NCBI GenBank assembly: GCA_002329665.1
Contig: DCTV01000072.1
Span: 37,847 to 64,554 of the forward strand
From: Christensenella sp. UBA1431
GTDB lineage: Bacteria > Bacillota > Clostridia > Christensenellales > UBA1431
Direction: 5' to 3'
DNA length: 26,708 nucleotides
The position numbers were made by a program, and so were the translations under genes. The notes below the pieces were generated by a model. It did not search any database, was not told the origin of the DNA, and was given only the letters and a program-made list of their open reading frames with translations. Positions 8,815 to 15,898 of this stretch are shown piece by piece. Position 1 is the stretch's first letter; each line of letters opens with the position of its first letter.

Positions 8815-9843
8815 TTACTCTTCTGTTGCCGCCGGCGTCGCCTGGCTGGGATACACAACGGCATCCGCCAGGTCGTCGGGCACCGTCATCCCAATGTCCT
8901 TGGCGACGTCTCCGTTGATCGTGAAGTCGTAGTCCGTCTGGCTCTCGATGGGCATTGAAGCGGTCTCCGCTTCGCTCTTTAAGACCTTGACGGCCATTTC
9001 GCCCGTCTGATAGCCGAGCTTGGAGTAGTTGATCCCCAGCGTCGCGAGCCCGCCGCCCAACACCATGTTGGCCTCGCCGCAGATCACCGGGATCTTTGCT
9101 TCGGTGGTGATCTGTGAAATGACCGGCATGGCCGACGCGCACACGTTATCGGTCGGGATGTAGATCGCGTCCACTTTCCCCACGAGGGACTGCGTCACCT
9201 GCTGGACGTCGTTGCTGGAGGTGACCGTCGCCTCCTTCACCGTCAGCCCGAGCTTCTCACACGCGTCCTTTACCATGCCGGCCTGCATGACGGAGTTGTC
9301 CTCGCTGGAGGTGTAGAGCAGCCCCACGTTCTCCACGTCGGGGACGAGCTTTTTGAGCAGGTCGATCTGCTCTTTCACGGGGTTCATGTCGGTCGTGCCG
9401 CTCACGTTCCCTCCCGGGGCCTCGTTCGAGTCGACGAGCTTGGCGACTTCGTAGTCGGTGATCGCCGTGCCCAGGATCGGGATTTCCGTCGTTTCGGAAA
9501 CCATCGCCTGCGCCGCCGGGGTGGCTATCGCAAGGATGAGGTCCACCTTGTCGTTGACGAAACGCTGGGCGATCGACTTGAGGTTGGACTGGTCCGCCTG
9601 GGCGTTCTGCACGTCGATCGTGATGTTCTCCCCGTCCACGTAGCCGTTCTCGGCGAGCGCCTCGACGAAGCCCTCGCGCGCCGCGTCGAGAGCGGGATGC
9701 TCCACATACTGGACGATCCCGATCTTCAGTTTGGCATCTTCAGGGGCCGTTGTGGCGCCGTCTTCCGCTGGTTTACAGCTCGCAAGGACGAACACCATTG
9801 AAACCGCAAGCAATAGCGCCAATACTTTCGGTAACTTCTTCAT
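8815..9843 (-). CDS. ABC transporter substrate-binding lipoprotein (COG2984, TrpX-like)
   Basis: This 342-residue extracytoplasmic solute receptor starts with MKKLPK, a hydrophobic h-region and the lipobox LASC (C23), so it should be lipid-anchored at the outer face of the membrane. The mature part has the periplasmic-binding type I pattern (KIGIVQYVEHPALDAAREGF, LILAIATPAAQAM, VGLLYTSSEDNS, AIYIPTDN) seen in the TrpX group. The ATG 9843 follows AAGGAGGT by 7-8 nt; an upstream TTG (9849) adds only two residues. It is the first gene of the operon, about 340 nt downstream of a consensus promoter and directly after a T-box terminator. Confidence 0.94.
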   Translation of the reverse strand: MKKLPKVLALLLAVSMVFVLASCKPAEDGATTAPEDAKLKIGIVQYVEHPALDAAREGFVEALAENGYVDGENITIDVQNAQADQSNLKSIAQRFVNDKVDLILAIATPAAQAMVSETTEIPILGTAITDYEVAKLVDSNEAPGGNVSGTTDMNPVKEQIDLLKKLVPDVENVGLLYTSSEDNSVMQAGMVKDACEKLGLTVKEATVTSSNDVQQVTQSLVGKVDAIYIPTDNVCASAMPVISQITTEAKIPVICGEANMVLGGGLATLGINYSKLGYQTGEMAVKVLKSEAETASMPIESQTDYDFTINGDVAKDIGMTVPDDLADAVVYPSQATPAATEE

Positions 9844-9898
9844 ACACAATACCTCCTTTTATTCGATCCGGCCGCCCACCGGCCGCAATCGATAGTAT

Positions 9899-10172
9899 AA
9901 AAATCCCGCCCTGCCAATAAGGACGGGAAAAGCATCCCCGCGGTACCACCTTTATTCGTTTACACCTTGCGGCGTGAAACCTTTCTAAGTACATCGCGTT
10001 TATACACGTACTCCGCCACGGTAACGGGTGGCGCCGGCTCAGATTCGGCCTGTCGGCCTTTCGGTGAGCAGTTCATAGGGTGAACTTCGGGCACGCCGCC
10101 CCTGTCCCTTTCGCAGCTTCCGGGACTCTCTTCAAGGAACGTTGGCGTCCTTACTCTTCCTAATCATCACTG
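9899..10172 (-). ncRNA. T-box riboswitch, predicted tRNA-Phe specific
   Basis: On the minus strand the leader starts CAGTGATGA (10164-10172), pairing through CAGT with ACTG at the end of Stem I, with GATGA as the kink-turn. AGTAAG and the GGACGCC arm follow, then AGAGAG, the apical GCTG region, the returning arm GGCGT(G)CC and the specifier loop CGAAGTTCACC. Aligned with the crystallised glyQS T-box (CGAAAGGCA, specifier GGC), the specifier here is TTC (10082-10084), a Phe codon. The T-box AAGGTGGTACCGCGG is at 9938-9952; its UGGU bulge matches a tRNA with discriminator A, as tRNA-Phe has. The terminator has an 8-bp stem (9905-9912 with 9920-9927) and TTTTT at 9899-9903. Uncharged tRNA should allow transcription of the ABC operon. 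Confidence 0.96.
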
Positions 10173-10190
10173 TTTTCGAATATAGAATTA

Positions 10191-10219
10191 ATTATACATA
10201 CGCTTTTGTGGGGTGTCAA
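10191..10219 (-). promoter_or_regulatory. Consensus promoter of the T-box/ABC transporter operon
   Basis: On the minus strand, TTGACA (10214-10219), a 17-nt spacer and TATAAT (10191-10196) match the consensus exactly. The expected start site lies a few bases upstream of the T-box 5' end. Such a strong promoter fits control by attenuation rather than by initiation. Confidence 0.92.
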
Positions 10220-10239
10220 CAAATTCAGCAAAAGCCCTG

Positions 10240-10291
10240 AAAAAAACAGCCGGGGTCCGCCTGCTCTTTGGGTGCAAAGCAAAACCCCGGC
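10240..10291 (-). terminator. Terminator of the dehydrogenase/kinase operon
   Basis: On the minus strand, the 8-bp arms GCCGGGGT (10284-10291) and ACCCCGGC (10249-10256) enclose an inner GCTTTG/CAAAG hairpin and are followed by TGTTTTTTT. It lies 40 nt past the dehydrogenase stop, next to the T-box promoter. Confidence 0.85.
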
Positions 10292-10329
10292 CGTGGTTCA
10301 GAGTTTTACGTTTTCCCCCGGCGCCTTTC

Positions 10330-11382
10330 CTATTTCCCGGGCTCGAGCACGACCTTCAGCGCGTTTCCGCTGGCGGCCAGCTCAAAGCCTTCCCGGAACC
10401 GGGAGAGGGGCAGGATCCCGGTGATGAGCCTGCCGGGACGAAGCTGCCCTGAAGCCATCAGGTCGAGGATCGTCATCATCTGGGGGACCGTGGAATCGGA
10501 AGCGCCGTGCACGAACAGTTCCTTGTAGTGGATGACGTTGCTGTCGAAAACGGTCTCCGACTCCCCCTTGGGGAGACCGCCGAAAAGGTTGACCCGCCCG
10601 CGCTTGGCCGCCATCCTGGTCGCCTGGACCTGGGCCTTTCCCGACGGCGCGGCCGTAATGACCACATCCGCCCCGACGCCCCCGGTCCAGTGAAGCACCC
10701 GTTCGACCGGGTCCTCGCGCGAAGCGTCGACCCGGTTATCGATCTCGGGAAAATCCCGGGATAGTTCCAGCCGCGCCGGCGCCACGTCCGCCAGGAACAC
10801 CTTCGCGGCCCCCCTGGCCCTGGCCAGGAGGCAGTGCATGAGGCCGACGGGCCCGGCCCCCATAACGCAGACCACGTCCCCCAGGCCGACGCGGGAGAGT
10901 TCCTGGCCGTTGAGGGCGCAGGAAAAGGGCTCGGTAATGGATACCTCCGCAAAGCTCAGGCCTTCGGGCATCGGGAATACGCCGCCCGCCGCCACATGGC
11001 GCGGCGGGACCGCCACGAACTCGGCAAAACCGCCGTCGTACTGATACGAGATTGCCGTCTTGCGGTCGCACTGGTTCTGTATCCCCCTCAGGCAGTTGAT
11101 GCACTGCCCGCAGGGCGTGATCGTGGCCAGCACGACCCGCTGCCCCGGTTCAAAGCCTTCGGTGCCCTCCCCGATCCCGTGGACGGTCCCCGCTATCTCG
11201 TGCCCGATCGTTATGGGCAGGTCCATCCCGTGGGAGGACCCTCCCGCCCGGACGTTTCTCAGGTCGCTTCCGCAGATGGCGCAGGCTTCCACCTTCACCA
11301 CCAGTCCCCCCGGCTCTGCCTCGGGGACGGGAATGTCCTCCAGCCGCAAGTCGCTCGCTCCGTACAGACGCAGGGCCTGCAT
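10330..11382 (-). CDS. Zinc-binding medium-chain dehydrogenase (sorbitol/galactitol-phosphate dehydrogenase-like)
   Basis: This 350-residue cytosolic NAD(P)-dependent polyol dehydrogenase of the MDR family has catalytic zinc ligands C37 (AICGSD) and H61-E62 (IGHEIAG), with E151 in EPFSCALNG. The structural zinc site is C91-C94-C97-C105. The Rossmann motif GAGPVG is at 175-180, with D199 as a likely NAD-selecting acid. The EPFSCALNG motif is typical of the polyol/polyol-phosphate branch. The start ATG 11382 follows AAGGAG by 8 nt. It lies 71 nt downstream of the FGGY kinase on the same strand, so the two probably oxidise and phosphorylate one sugar or polyol. The precise substrate cannot be read from sequence. 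Confidence 0.93.
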   Translation of the reverse strand: MQALRLYGASDLRLEDIPVPEAEPGGLVVKVEACAICGSDLRNVRAGGSSHGMDLPITIGHEIAGTVHGIGEGTEGFEPGQRVVLATITPCGQCINCLRGIQNQCDRKTAISYQYDGGFAEFVAVPPRHVAAGGVFPMPEGLSFAEVSITEPFSCALNGQELSRVGLGDVVCVMGAGPVGLMHCLLARARGAAKVFLADVAPARLELSRDFPEIDNRVDASREDPVERVLHWTGGVGADVVITAAPSGKAQVQATRMAAKRGRVNLFGGLPKGESETVFDSNVIHYKELFVHGASDSTVPQMMTILDLMASGQLRPGRLITGILPLSRFREGFELAASGNALKVVLEPGK

Positions 11383-11453
11383 AAAATCACTCCTTCGCTA
11401 TGTCCGGGACCGGGGAAGAAGGCGCAGGCCCTCTCCCCGATCCGTCCTGTTCA

Positions 11454-12983
11454 TTATGCCATATCCGCAAGGACATGCATATCGTCTTTGGTCTTCTCGT
11501 AGAGGTTACGGTAGATCTGGTACAGCTTCCGGTATACGGCGTGGGAAGCGGGGTCGGGCACGTTCGCCTGGTCGTAGCGCACCCAATCCCTGATCTGTCC
11601 GAAATCCTTGTAGACGCCCACGCCCAGCCCGGCCAGGAACGCGTCGGCGACGGGCGCGCCGGAAACCTTGGCCATGTAGTCCTGCGGCGTGTTCATGATG
11701 TCGGTGATCACTTGCCGGAACAGGTTGCTGCTCGCGCCGGCGTCTACCGCGACGATCCGCTTCGGCATCAGGCCCTGTTCGCGGAGTATCTCGGCGTGGT
11801 GCTCGAGCGCATAGCCGATCCCTTCGAGCACGGAGCGGAACATGTGCCCGCGCGTGTGGTAGAGGGACAGCCCGAAAAAAACGCCGCGGGCTTTGGGGTC
11901 CCATATGGGCGAACGCTCGCCCATGAAGTAGGGCAGCAGCACCAGCCCGTCGGCGCCCTTGGGCACGGCGGCCGCCTCGAGGTCCAGGAGCTTGTACGCG
12001 CTCGTGCCGCGTTCTGACTCATATTCCTTTTCGAGCGCGCCGAAGTTGTCCCGGAACCATTTGATGATCGCGCCACTTGTCCCCAGGCCCGCCAGGGCGA
12101 CGTAGCTGCCCGGCACGATGTGCGGGAAATTTATGAACCGGTCGTCGAATTTCGGTTCGGGGAGCACGATCTGCCAGCAATGCGTCGTCCCGTACATGCA
12201 GGAGGACTCGCCCGGTCCGACCATGCCGACGCTGAACGCGGAGGACGAAGCGTCCACGCCGCCCCCGGCGATCACGGGCGTGCCCTCGGCCAGGCCGGTC
12301 TCTTCGGCGGCGCGGCGGCGCACGGTCCCGACTACTTCATGAGCGGCGTAGGCCGTGGGGAACTTGTCCGTGTCCATGCCGCAGCCCTCGATCATCTCGC
12401 CCGACCATTTCAGCTGCTTCTGATCGAAAAACGGGGCGTTCAGCCCTGCGACGCCGTAATCCACAACCGCTTCGCCGGTCAGTTTCAGGACCACGAAGGC
12501 GTGGGAGTTGAGCAGTTTCCACGTCCTGTCGTACCTTTCCTTTTCGTTGCGGGCGTACCACATGGCCTTGTAACCGGCAAAGTAGGGGTCCGCGATGTTC
12601 CCCGACACCTCGAAGACCTTGCCGCCGAATTTCTCCATCGCTATGTCGCACTCCGCCGTGGCGCGCCTGTCCATGTAGATGATGCAGGGCCGCACGGCGT
12701 TCCCTTCCCTGTCCACGGGGACGATGTCGGGCGTCAGTCCGCTTACACCGATGCCGGCGATCTGTTTCGGGTCGATGTGCGCTTCGGCCAATAGCTGTCG
12801 TGTGATCTTTTTGAACTCGCCCCAGTACAGTTCTTCCGCGTCCTGTTCGGCCCACGCTGGGCGCGGCACGCTCACGCCGTGTTCCATGGTTTTACTTGTA
12901 AGCACTCTTCCGCCTTCGTCGATGATCACGCCCTTGCTGCCCATCGTTCCAATGTCATACCCAAGTAAATACCTGTCCGCCAT
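11454..12983 (-). CDS. FGGY-family carbohydrate kinase (xylulokinase-like)
   Basis: This 509-residue cytosolic sugar kinase has the two-domain ASKHA fold. The N-terminal phosphate loop is LLGYDIGTMGSKGVI (D10-G12), the sugar-side motif PVDREGNAVRPCIIYMDRR follows, and the C-terminal domain has GGGVDASSSAF (catalytic Asp region), CMYGTTHCW and VVDAGASSNLFRQ-like adenosine-site segments. The length is normal for the family. The ATG 12983 is preceded by AAAGGAGGG. Its partner is the zinc dehydrogenase. Xylulose, ribulose or an erythritol-type substrate are all possible. The upstream region carries phased TATTCC half-sites (13026-13061) that suggest control by a sugar-responsive repressor. Confidence 0.94.
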   Translation of the reverse strand: MADRYLLGYDIGTMGSKGVIIDEGGRVLTSKTMEHGVSVPRPAWAEQDAEELYWGEFKKITRQLLAEAHIDPKQIAGIGVSGLTPDIVPVDREGNAVRPCIIYMDRRATAECDIAMEKFGGKVFEVSGNIADPYFAGYKAMWYARNEKERYDRTWKLLNSHAFVVLKLTGEAVVDYGVAGLNAPFFDQKQLKWSGEMIEGCGMDTDKFPTAYAAHEVVGTVRRRAAEETGLAEGTPVIAGGGVDASSSAFSVGMVGPGESSCMYGTTHCWQIVLPEPKFDDRFINFPHIVPGSYVALAGLGTSGAIIKWFRDNFGALEKEYESERGTSAYKLLDLEAAAVPKGADGLVLLPYFMGERSPIWDPKARGVFFGLSLYHTRGHMFRSVLEGIGYALEHHAEILREQGLMPKRIVAVDAGASSNLFRQVITDIMNTPQDYMAKVSGAPVADAFLAGLGVGVYKDFGQIRDWVRYDQANVPDPASHAVYRKLYQIYRNLYEKTKDDMHVLADMA

Positions 12984-13025
12984 CTTAGTACCCTCCTTTA
13001 GTGTTCGATCGGACTGCCCGTACCA

Positions 13026-13061
13026 TATTCGTATATATTCCACGGGAATACGCTTTATTCC
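13026..13061. promoter_or_regulatory. Probable operator: phased TATTCC half-sites upstream of the FGGY kinase
   Basis: TATTCC at 13036-13041 and GGAATA at 13045-13050 form a perfect 15-bp palindrome, and TATTCC recurs at 13056-13061, forming a second inverted repeat with the middle half-site. A near match, TATTCG, is at 13026-13031. Forward sites therefore start at 13026, 13036 and 13056, multiples of one helical turn. I could not identify a matching -35/-10 pair. Confidence 0.5.
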
Positions 13062-13078
13062 TTCCGGGTTCACATAAT

Positions 13079-13111
13079 AAAAACCGGGCCATGGGGACAA
13101 GGCTGGGCCGG
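13079..13111 (-). terminator. Probable terminator of the tandem P-loop ATPase gene
   Basis: On the minus strand, arms CCGG-C-CCA and TGG-C-CCGG (one C-C mismatch) are followed by TTTTTATTAT. It is 40 nt past the ATPase stop. Confidence 0.5.
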
Positions 13112-13152
13112 GGCGGGGCTTGCGCCTGTCTGCCGATCAGCCCGCCTGCGGC

Positions 13153-14259
13153 TCACTTCGTCAGCGAGTATTCCGAAACCAGGGCCGTCATTTCCCGCCT
13201 GAGTTCCGCCCTCGCCGCCCTGAGCGTGTCGCTGTCGGCCGAGCCCGCGTACAACCCGCACAGCACGTCGTTGAGCGCTTTTGCTTTCGCGAGATGCGCC
13301 CTTGCCTCGCCGATTTTTTCCTTGTACCTTTTTTTTATCCGCCTCAATTCGTCTTCGTAGATTTCGTCCGTGTTCCCCTTGACGGCCGCCGCATACACAT
13401 CGACGACCTCGTCGCCGTCCCTGCCCGGGAAATATTCGTGCGGGGACGTGCTGTCGAAAACGGCAGTCCCAAGTTCCCTGACGATGACCATGTCGAGGCT
13501 TTTGGGATCGAATCCGCAGTGGTATACTTCGACGTCGAATCCTCTCTTTTGCCCTTCCTGCGCGAGCTTGCCCAGCATGGTCGATTTGCCCGTCCCCGGC
13601 CTTCCCTTGAGGAGGAAGCGCCTTGACAGGCCACCCGTCAGGTCCGGGATGAAATCGACCGCGCCTTTCGGGGTCGCCGCCCCCAAAAAACGGTGCTTCA
13701 CGACGGGTTTTTTGTTCGCGGACCTGGCCTTGTAAAACCCGCGTATCAACTCTTCGGTAAGCCGGTTCGCCGCTTCGTGATCGAGCCGCTGGATATAAAT
13801 CGCTTCCCAGTCGTCGTGGATTTCCAGGGCGTCGGCGAGGTTTTCGTGCACCCGCGCCAGTTCGTTCACAATCTTATCGCTTATCCGAAGCGCTTCGCTT
13901 TCCTGCGAAGGCGTCGAGGGAAACGAAAACGCCCTCTTAAGGCCGATGACCATTTTGTTACCGAAGTTTCTGACGCGCTTGTTGGAATGAAAAAACGAAA
14001 AATCGACGACGGCGGCCAGGCCGGGGACAATCACCCCGATTATCCCCGCGTTGTCCGTCGGATTGTGCAGGTACTCCGTGGCGTACCCTTCTTCCTCCCA
14101 GAAAGCCCCCGTCTCCTGCATCATCGGCGTGATGACCGCGTTGGGGGCGTCTTTCAGGACGAACAGCGCGCGTACGCCTTCCAGGTTGGAATCCAGCAGG
14201 TCATAGAAGCCGCGCGCCGTATGTACGCAGGCAAAATAGTTCATCGCCCTGTGTTTCAC
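13153..14259 (-). CDS. Tandem P-loop ATPase family protein (PRK06851-like)
   Basis: This 368-residue protein is built from two similar halves. The C-terminal half has HRFLGAATPKGAVDF, then Walker A GRPGTGKS (219-226), VYHCGFDPKSLDMVIV and FDSTSPHEYFP. The N-terminal half repeats the plan (ARGFYDLLDSNLEGVRALFVLK, YLHNPTDNAGIIGVIVPGL, VVDFSFFHS), but its P-loop reads KDAPNAVIT instead of KGGPGTGKS, so it should not bind ATP normally. The family is common in Firmicutes and functionally uncharacterised. The GTG start at 14259 follows AGGAAG by 7 nt; ATG 14244 is a poorer alternative. It is a single gene, divergent from the OsmC pseudogene. Confidence 0.85.
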   Translation of the reverse strand: MKHRAMNYFACVHTARGFYDLLDSNLEGVRALFVLKDAPNAVITPMMQETGAFWEEEGYATEYLHNPTDNAGIIGVIVPGLAAVVDFSFFHSNKRVRNFGNKMVIGLKRAFSFPSTPSQESEALRISDKIVNELARVHENLADALEIHDDWEAIYIQRLDHEAANRLTEELIRGFYKARSANKKPVVKHRFLGAATPKGAVDFIPDLTGGLSRRFLLKGRPGTGKSTMLGKLAQEGQKRGFDVEVYHCGFDPKSLDMVIVRELGTAVFDSTSPHEYFPGRDGDEVVDVYAAAVKGNTDEIYEDELRRIKKRYKEKIGEARAHLAKAKALNDVLCGLYAGSADSDTLRAARAELRREMTALVSEYSLTK

Positions 14260-14428
14260 ATCAACACTTCCTTCTCCAGATCGGTATGCCTTCTCATTTT
14301 ATGCCGGAACCCGCCGTCCGATGCGCCGGCAAACGACAACGCAAAGTCCGCCGATTCCGTTCCCTTCCCGCCCAAAAAGTTGGACACGGTTATTAATAGG
14401 ACGCATGGCCGAAAGCGCCGCCGCCGTG

Positions 14429-14453
14429 ATACAATTGTATCGGTTTAATACCG
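14429..14453. promoter_or_regulatory. Palindrome pair upstream of the OsmC gene, possible operator
   Basis: ATACAATTGTAT (14429-14440) is a perfect 12-bp palindrome, followed at once by CGGTTTAATACCG (14441-14453). TACAATT/AATTGTA elements are known in OhrR operators of Bacillus, and Ohr is an OsmC-family protein, but spacing differs, so the link is only suggestive. TACAAT within it could also be a -10 element; no clear -35 is visible. Confidence 0.35.
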
Positions 14454-14489
14454 TAAAACAGCTGCGCGCTGCATAAAAGGGAGTATACT

Positions 14490-14912
14490 ATGGATAAAAT
14501 GAATGCCTATATCAAGCTGGTAAACCAAAAAGTGCAGTTTTCCGCCGTCTCCGATGCGAACCCCGGCCGCCCCCTCACGCTGGACTACGTCCCGCCCCTC
14601 GGCGACGGGCAGGGGTTTGCGGGGCTCGAACTGCTCCTTTTGAGTTTTTGCGGCTGTGTGAGCACGGCGGTGGTGGCGTTGCTCAGAAGGTCGGGCAGCG
14701 TCGCCGGATACGAAGCCCGCGCCACGGGCATCCGGCAGTAAAACCCGCTTACGCTCAAGAAGATCGTCTTTTCGGTCAAGGTGTTTTCCGGCGACATCCG
14801 GGCCTCCGACGTAGAGAAGGCGCTCGCCGTCGCGTCCGCTATCTCCCCCGTCTGGCTGGCCGTTAAGGGCAACGTCGAAGTCGAGACCGATTTCTCCCTC
14901 GTTGCTCCCTGA
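14490..14912 (+). pseudogene. OsmC/Ohr-family protein gene interrupted by an in-frame TAA
   Basis: The frame from ATG 14490 (AAAAGGGAG upstream) runs 83 codons to TAA at 14739-14741, then continues in the same frame for 56 codons to TGA at 14910-14912 with clear OsmC character. The N-terminal part has LELLLLSFCGCVSTAVVALLRRSG, including the conserved Cys region; after the stop come NPLTLKKIVFSVKVFSGDI, VEKALAVASAISPVWLAVKGNVEVE. Joined, the product is about 140 residues, the normal family length. A single G or C to T change in a GAA/CAA codon explains it. OsmC/Ohr proteins reduce organic hydroperoxides by a Cys pair. No frameshift is needed; a recent nonsense mutation, a sequence error or stop readthrough are the options. 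Confidence 0.85.
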
Positions 14913-14940
14913 CCGCTTCGGACGGCAATTCTTTCGGACG

Positions 14941-14966
14941 GCCGGAGGGCGTTTCAGCCCTCCGGC
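14941..14966. terminator. Strong hairpin at convergent 3' ends (OsmC / PPOX)
   Basis: A 10-bp perfect stem (14941-14950 with 14957-14966, GCCGGAGGGC) has a 6-nt loop. It overlaps the PPOX stop codon and lies 28 nt after the OsmC stop. No T-run follows on either strand, so efficiency as a terminator is uncertain. Confidence 0.5.
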
Positions 14967-15442
14967 GGGGCCGAGCGTCCGCTCCTCTCCTTGCCGCAGA
15001 TATGCTCGGGCCGGATTTTCACGACCGCCGCCTTTGCGCCTGCTTTGGCGATATATGCCCGCCCCTTCTGTTCGTGCCCCGGCGCGTATTTGGCGATGAG
15101 CGCGGCGAGCGCTTCGTTTTTTTCTTCGTCGTTGACGAAGCTCGCCCTCCCAAATACGACGACGCTCTCGTACGCCGTGGTAAATTGGGCGGGCAGAGTC
15201 TCACATCGTCCCACCACTAAGAACGAAACCCTGTCGTCACGGAGGATGTTGTCCGTCTTCTGCCCCTCGACAGCGCAGTGGAAATAGATCGAACCGCCGC
15301 GGTAAACGTATTGCAGGGGCACGCCGTACGGGTATCCGTTTTCGCACACGGTCGAGAGGATCCCGTAAGCGCCTTCTTCCAGTATCCCCGCGGCCCGGCT
15401 GGCATCGGTCTGCTTCTCTTTTCTCCTCAGTTCTCTGAACAT
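14954..15442 (-). CDS. Pyridoxamine 5'-phosphate oxidase (PPOX) family flavoprotein, Nim-like
   Basis: This 162-residue FMN-binding split-barrel protein fits the group annotated as nitroimidazole-resistance (NimA) or pyridoxamine-phosphate-oxidase-related. Family pattern: ILEEGAYGILSTVCENGYPYGVPLQYVY (first strands), SIYFHCAVEGQKTDNI (flavin phosphate contact), RVSFLVVG and ESVVVFGRASFVND. Most members in anaerobes are uncharacterised reductases; drug resistance should not be assumed. The ATG 15442 follows AAGGAA. A perfect TATAAT -10 lies on the minus strand at 15478-15483, although its -35 is unclear (TTGCCG lies only 13 nt away). Confidence 0.85.
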   Translation of the reverse strand: MFRELRRKEKQTDASRAAGILEEGAYGILSTVCENGYPYGVPLQYVYRGGSIYFHCAVEGQKTDNILRDDRVSFLVVGRCETLPAQFTTAYESVVVFGRASFVNDEEKNEALAALIAKYAPGHEQKGRAYIAKAGAKAAVVKIRPEHICGKERSGRSAPPEG

Positions 15443-15588
15443 ATGGCGTTTCCTTCTTTCTAATGTTTCGCGTTCCCATTATATCTCATTTTTTATCGGC
15501 AACGCTCCCGCGCGCGCGTTTCGCCTCGGTCCCGGCGTAATAACCCGGCTTTTTGGGCAAATTAAACGTGCGTGAAAGGAGGATGAAA

Positions 15589-15747
15589 ATGCCCCGTTAC
15601 GATTCACCACACAAGCGCGGGCGCGAGAAACAGGGCGCCGGGCAGGGCGTCCCCGGAGACGGCACCAACGCCCGCGAAGAACCGACCGTCTGGGACGCCA
15701 TGATACGCTGCAACCATGTCGGAGCGGCCGCGCAGAGGAAACGGTGA
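15589..15747 (+). CDS. Small conserved-looking hypothetical protein (52 aa)
   Basis: The ATG is preceded by AAAGGAGG with a 7-nt spacer, one of the best ribosome binding sites in the window. The 52-residue product is hydrophilic and basic at its start (MPRYDSPHKRGREKQGAGQG), then has an ordered-looking end, VWDAMIRCNHVGAAAQRKR, with one Cys and one His. I do not recognise it. There is no signal peptide or membrane segment. It precedes the hydrogenase-like gene by 151 nt on the same strand and could be co-transcribed. Confidence 0.6.
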   Translation: MPRYDSPHKRGREKQGAGQGVPGDGTNAREEPTVWDAMIRCNHVGAAAQRKR

Positions 15748-15898
15748 TGCGGGCGAAATACCGCCGAAAGCCGGCCCAAACCGCTTTTTACGCCAGGGCT
15801 GAACCGTCTTTGCCAGCGGTCCGCCGCAACATTTTTACGTAAGTGTGTGCGTGAGGCGTCAGCCTAACCGGACCGGAAACGAACGGAGAGAACCAAGC

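Noticed and set aside
14739..14741. Recoding of the OsmC stop as selenocysteine or pyrrolysine
   Set aside because: The codon is TAA; selenocysteine uses TGA and pyrrolysine TAG, so neither applies.
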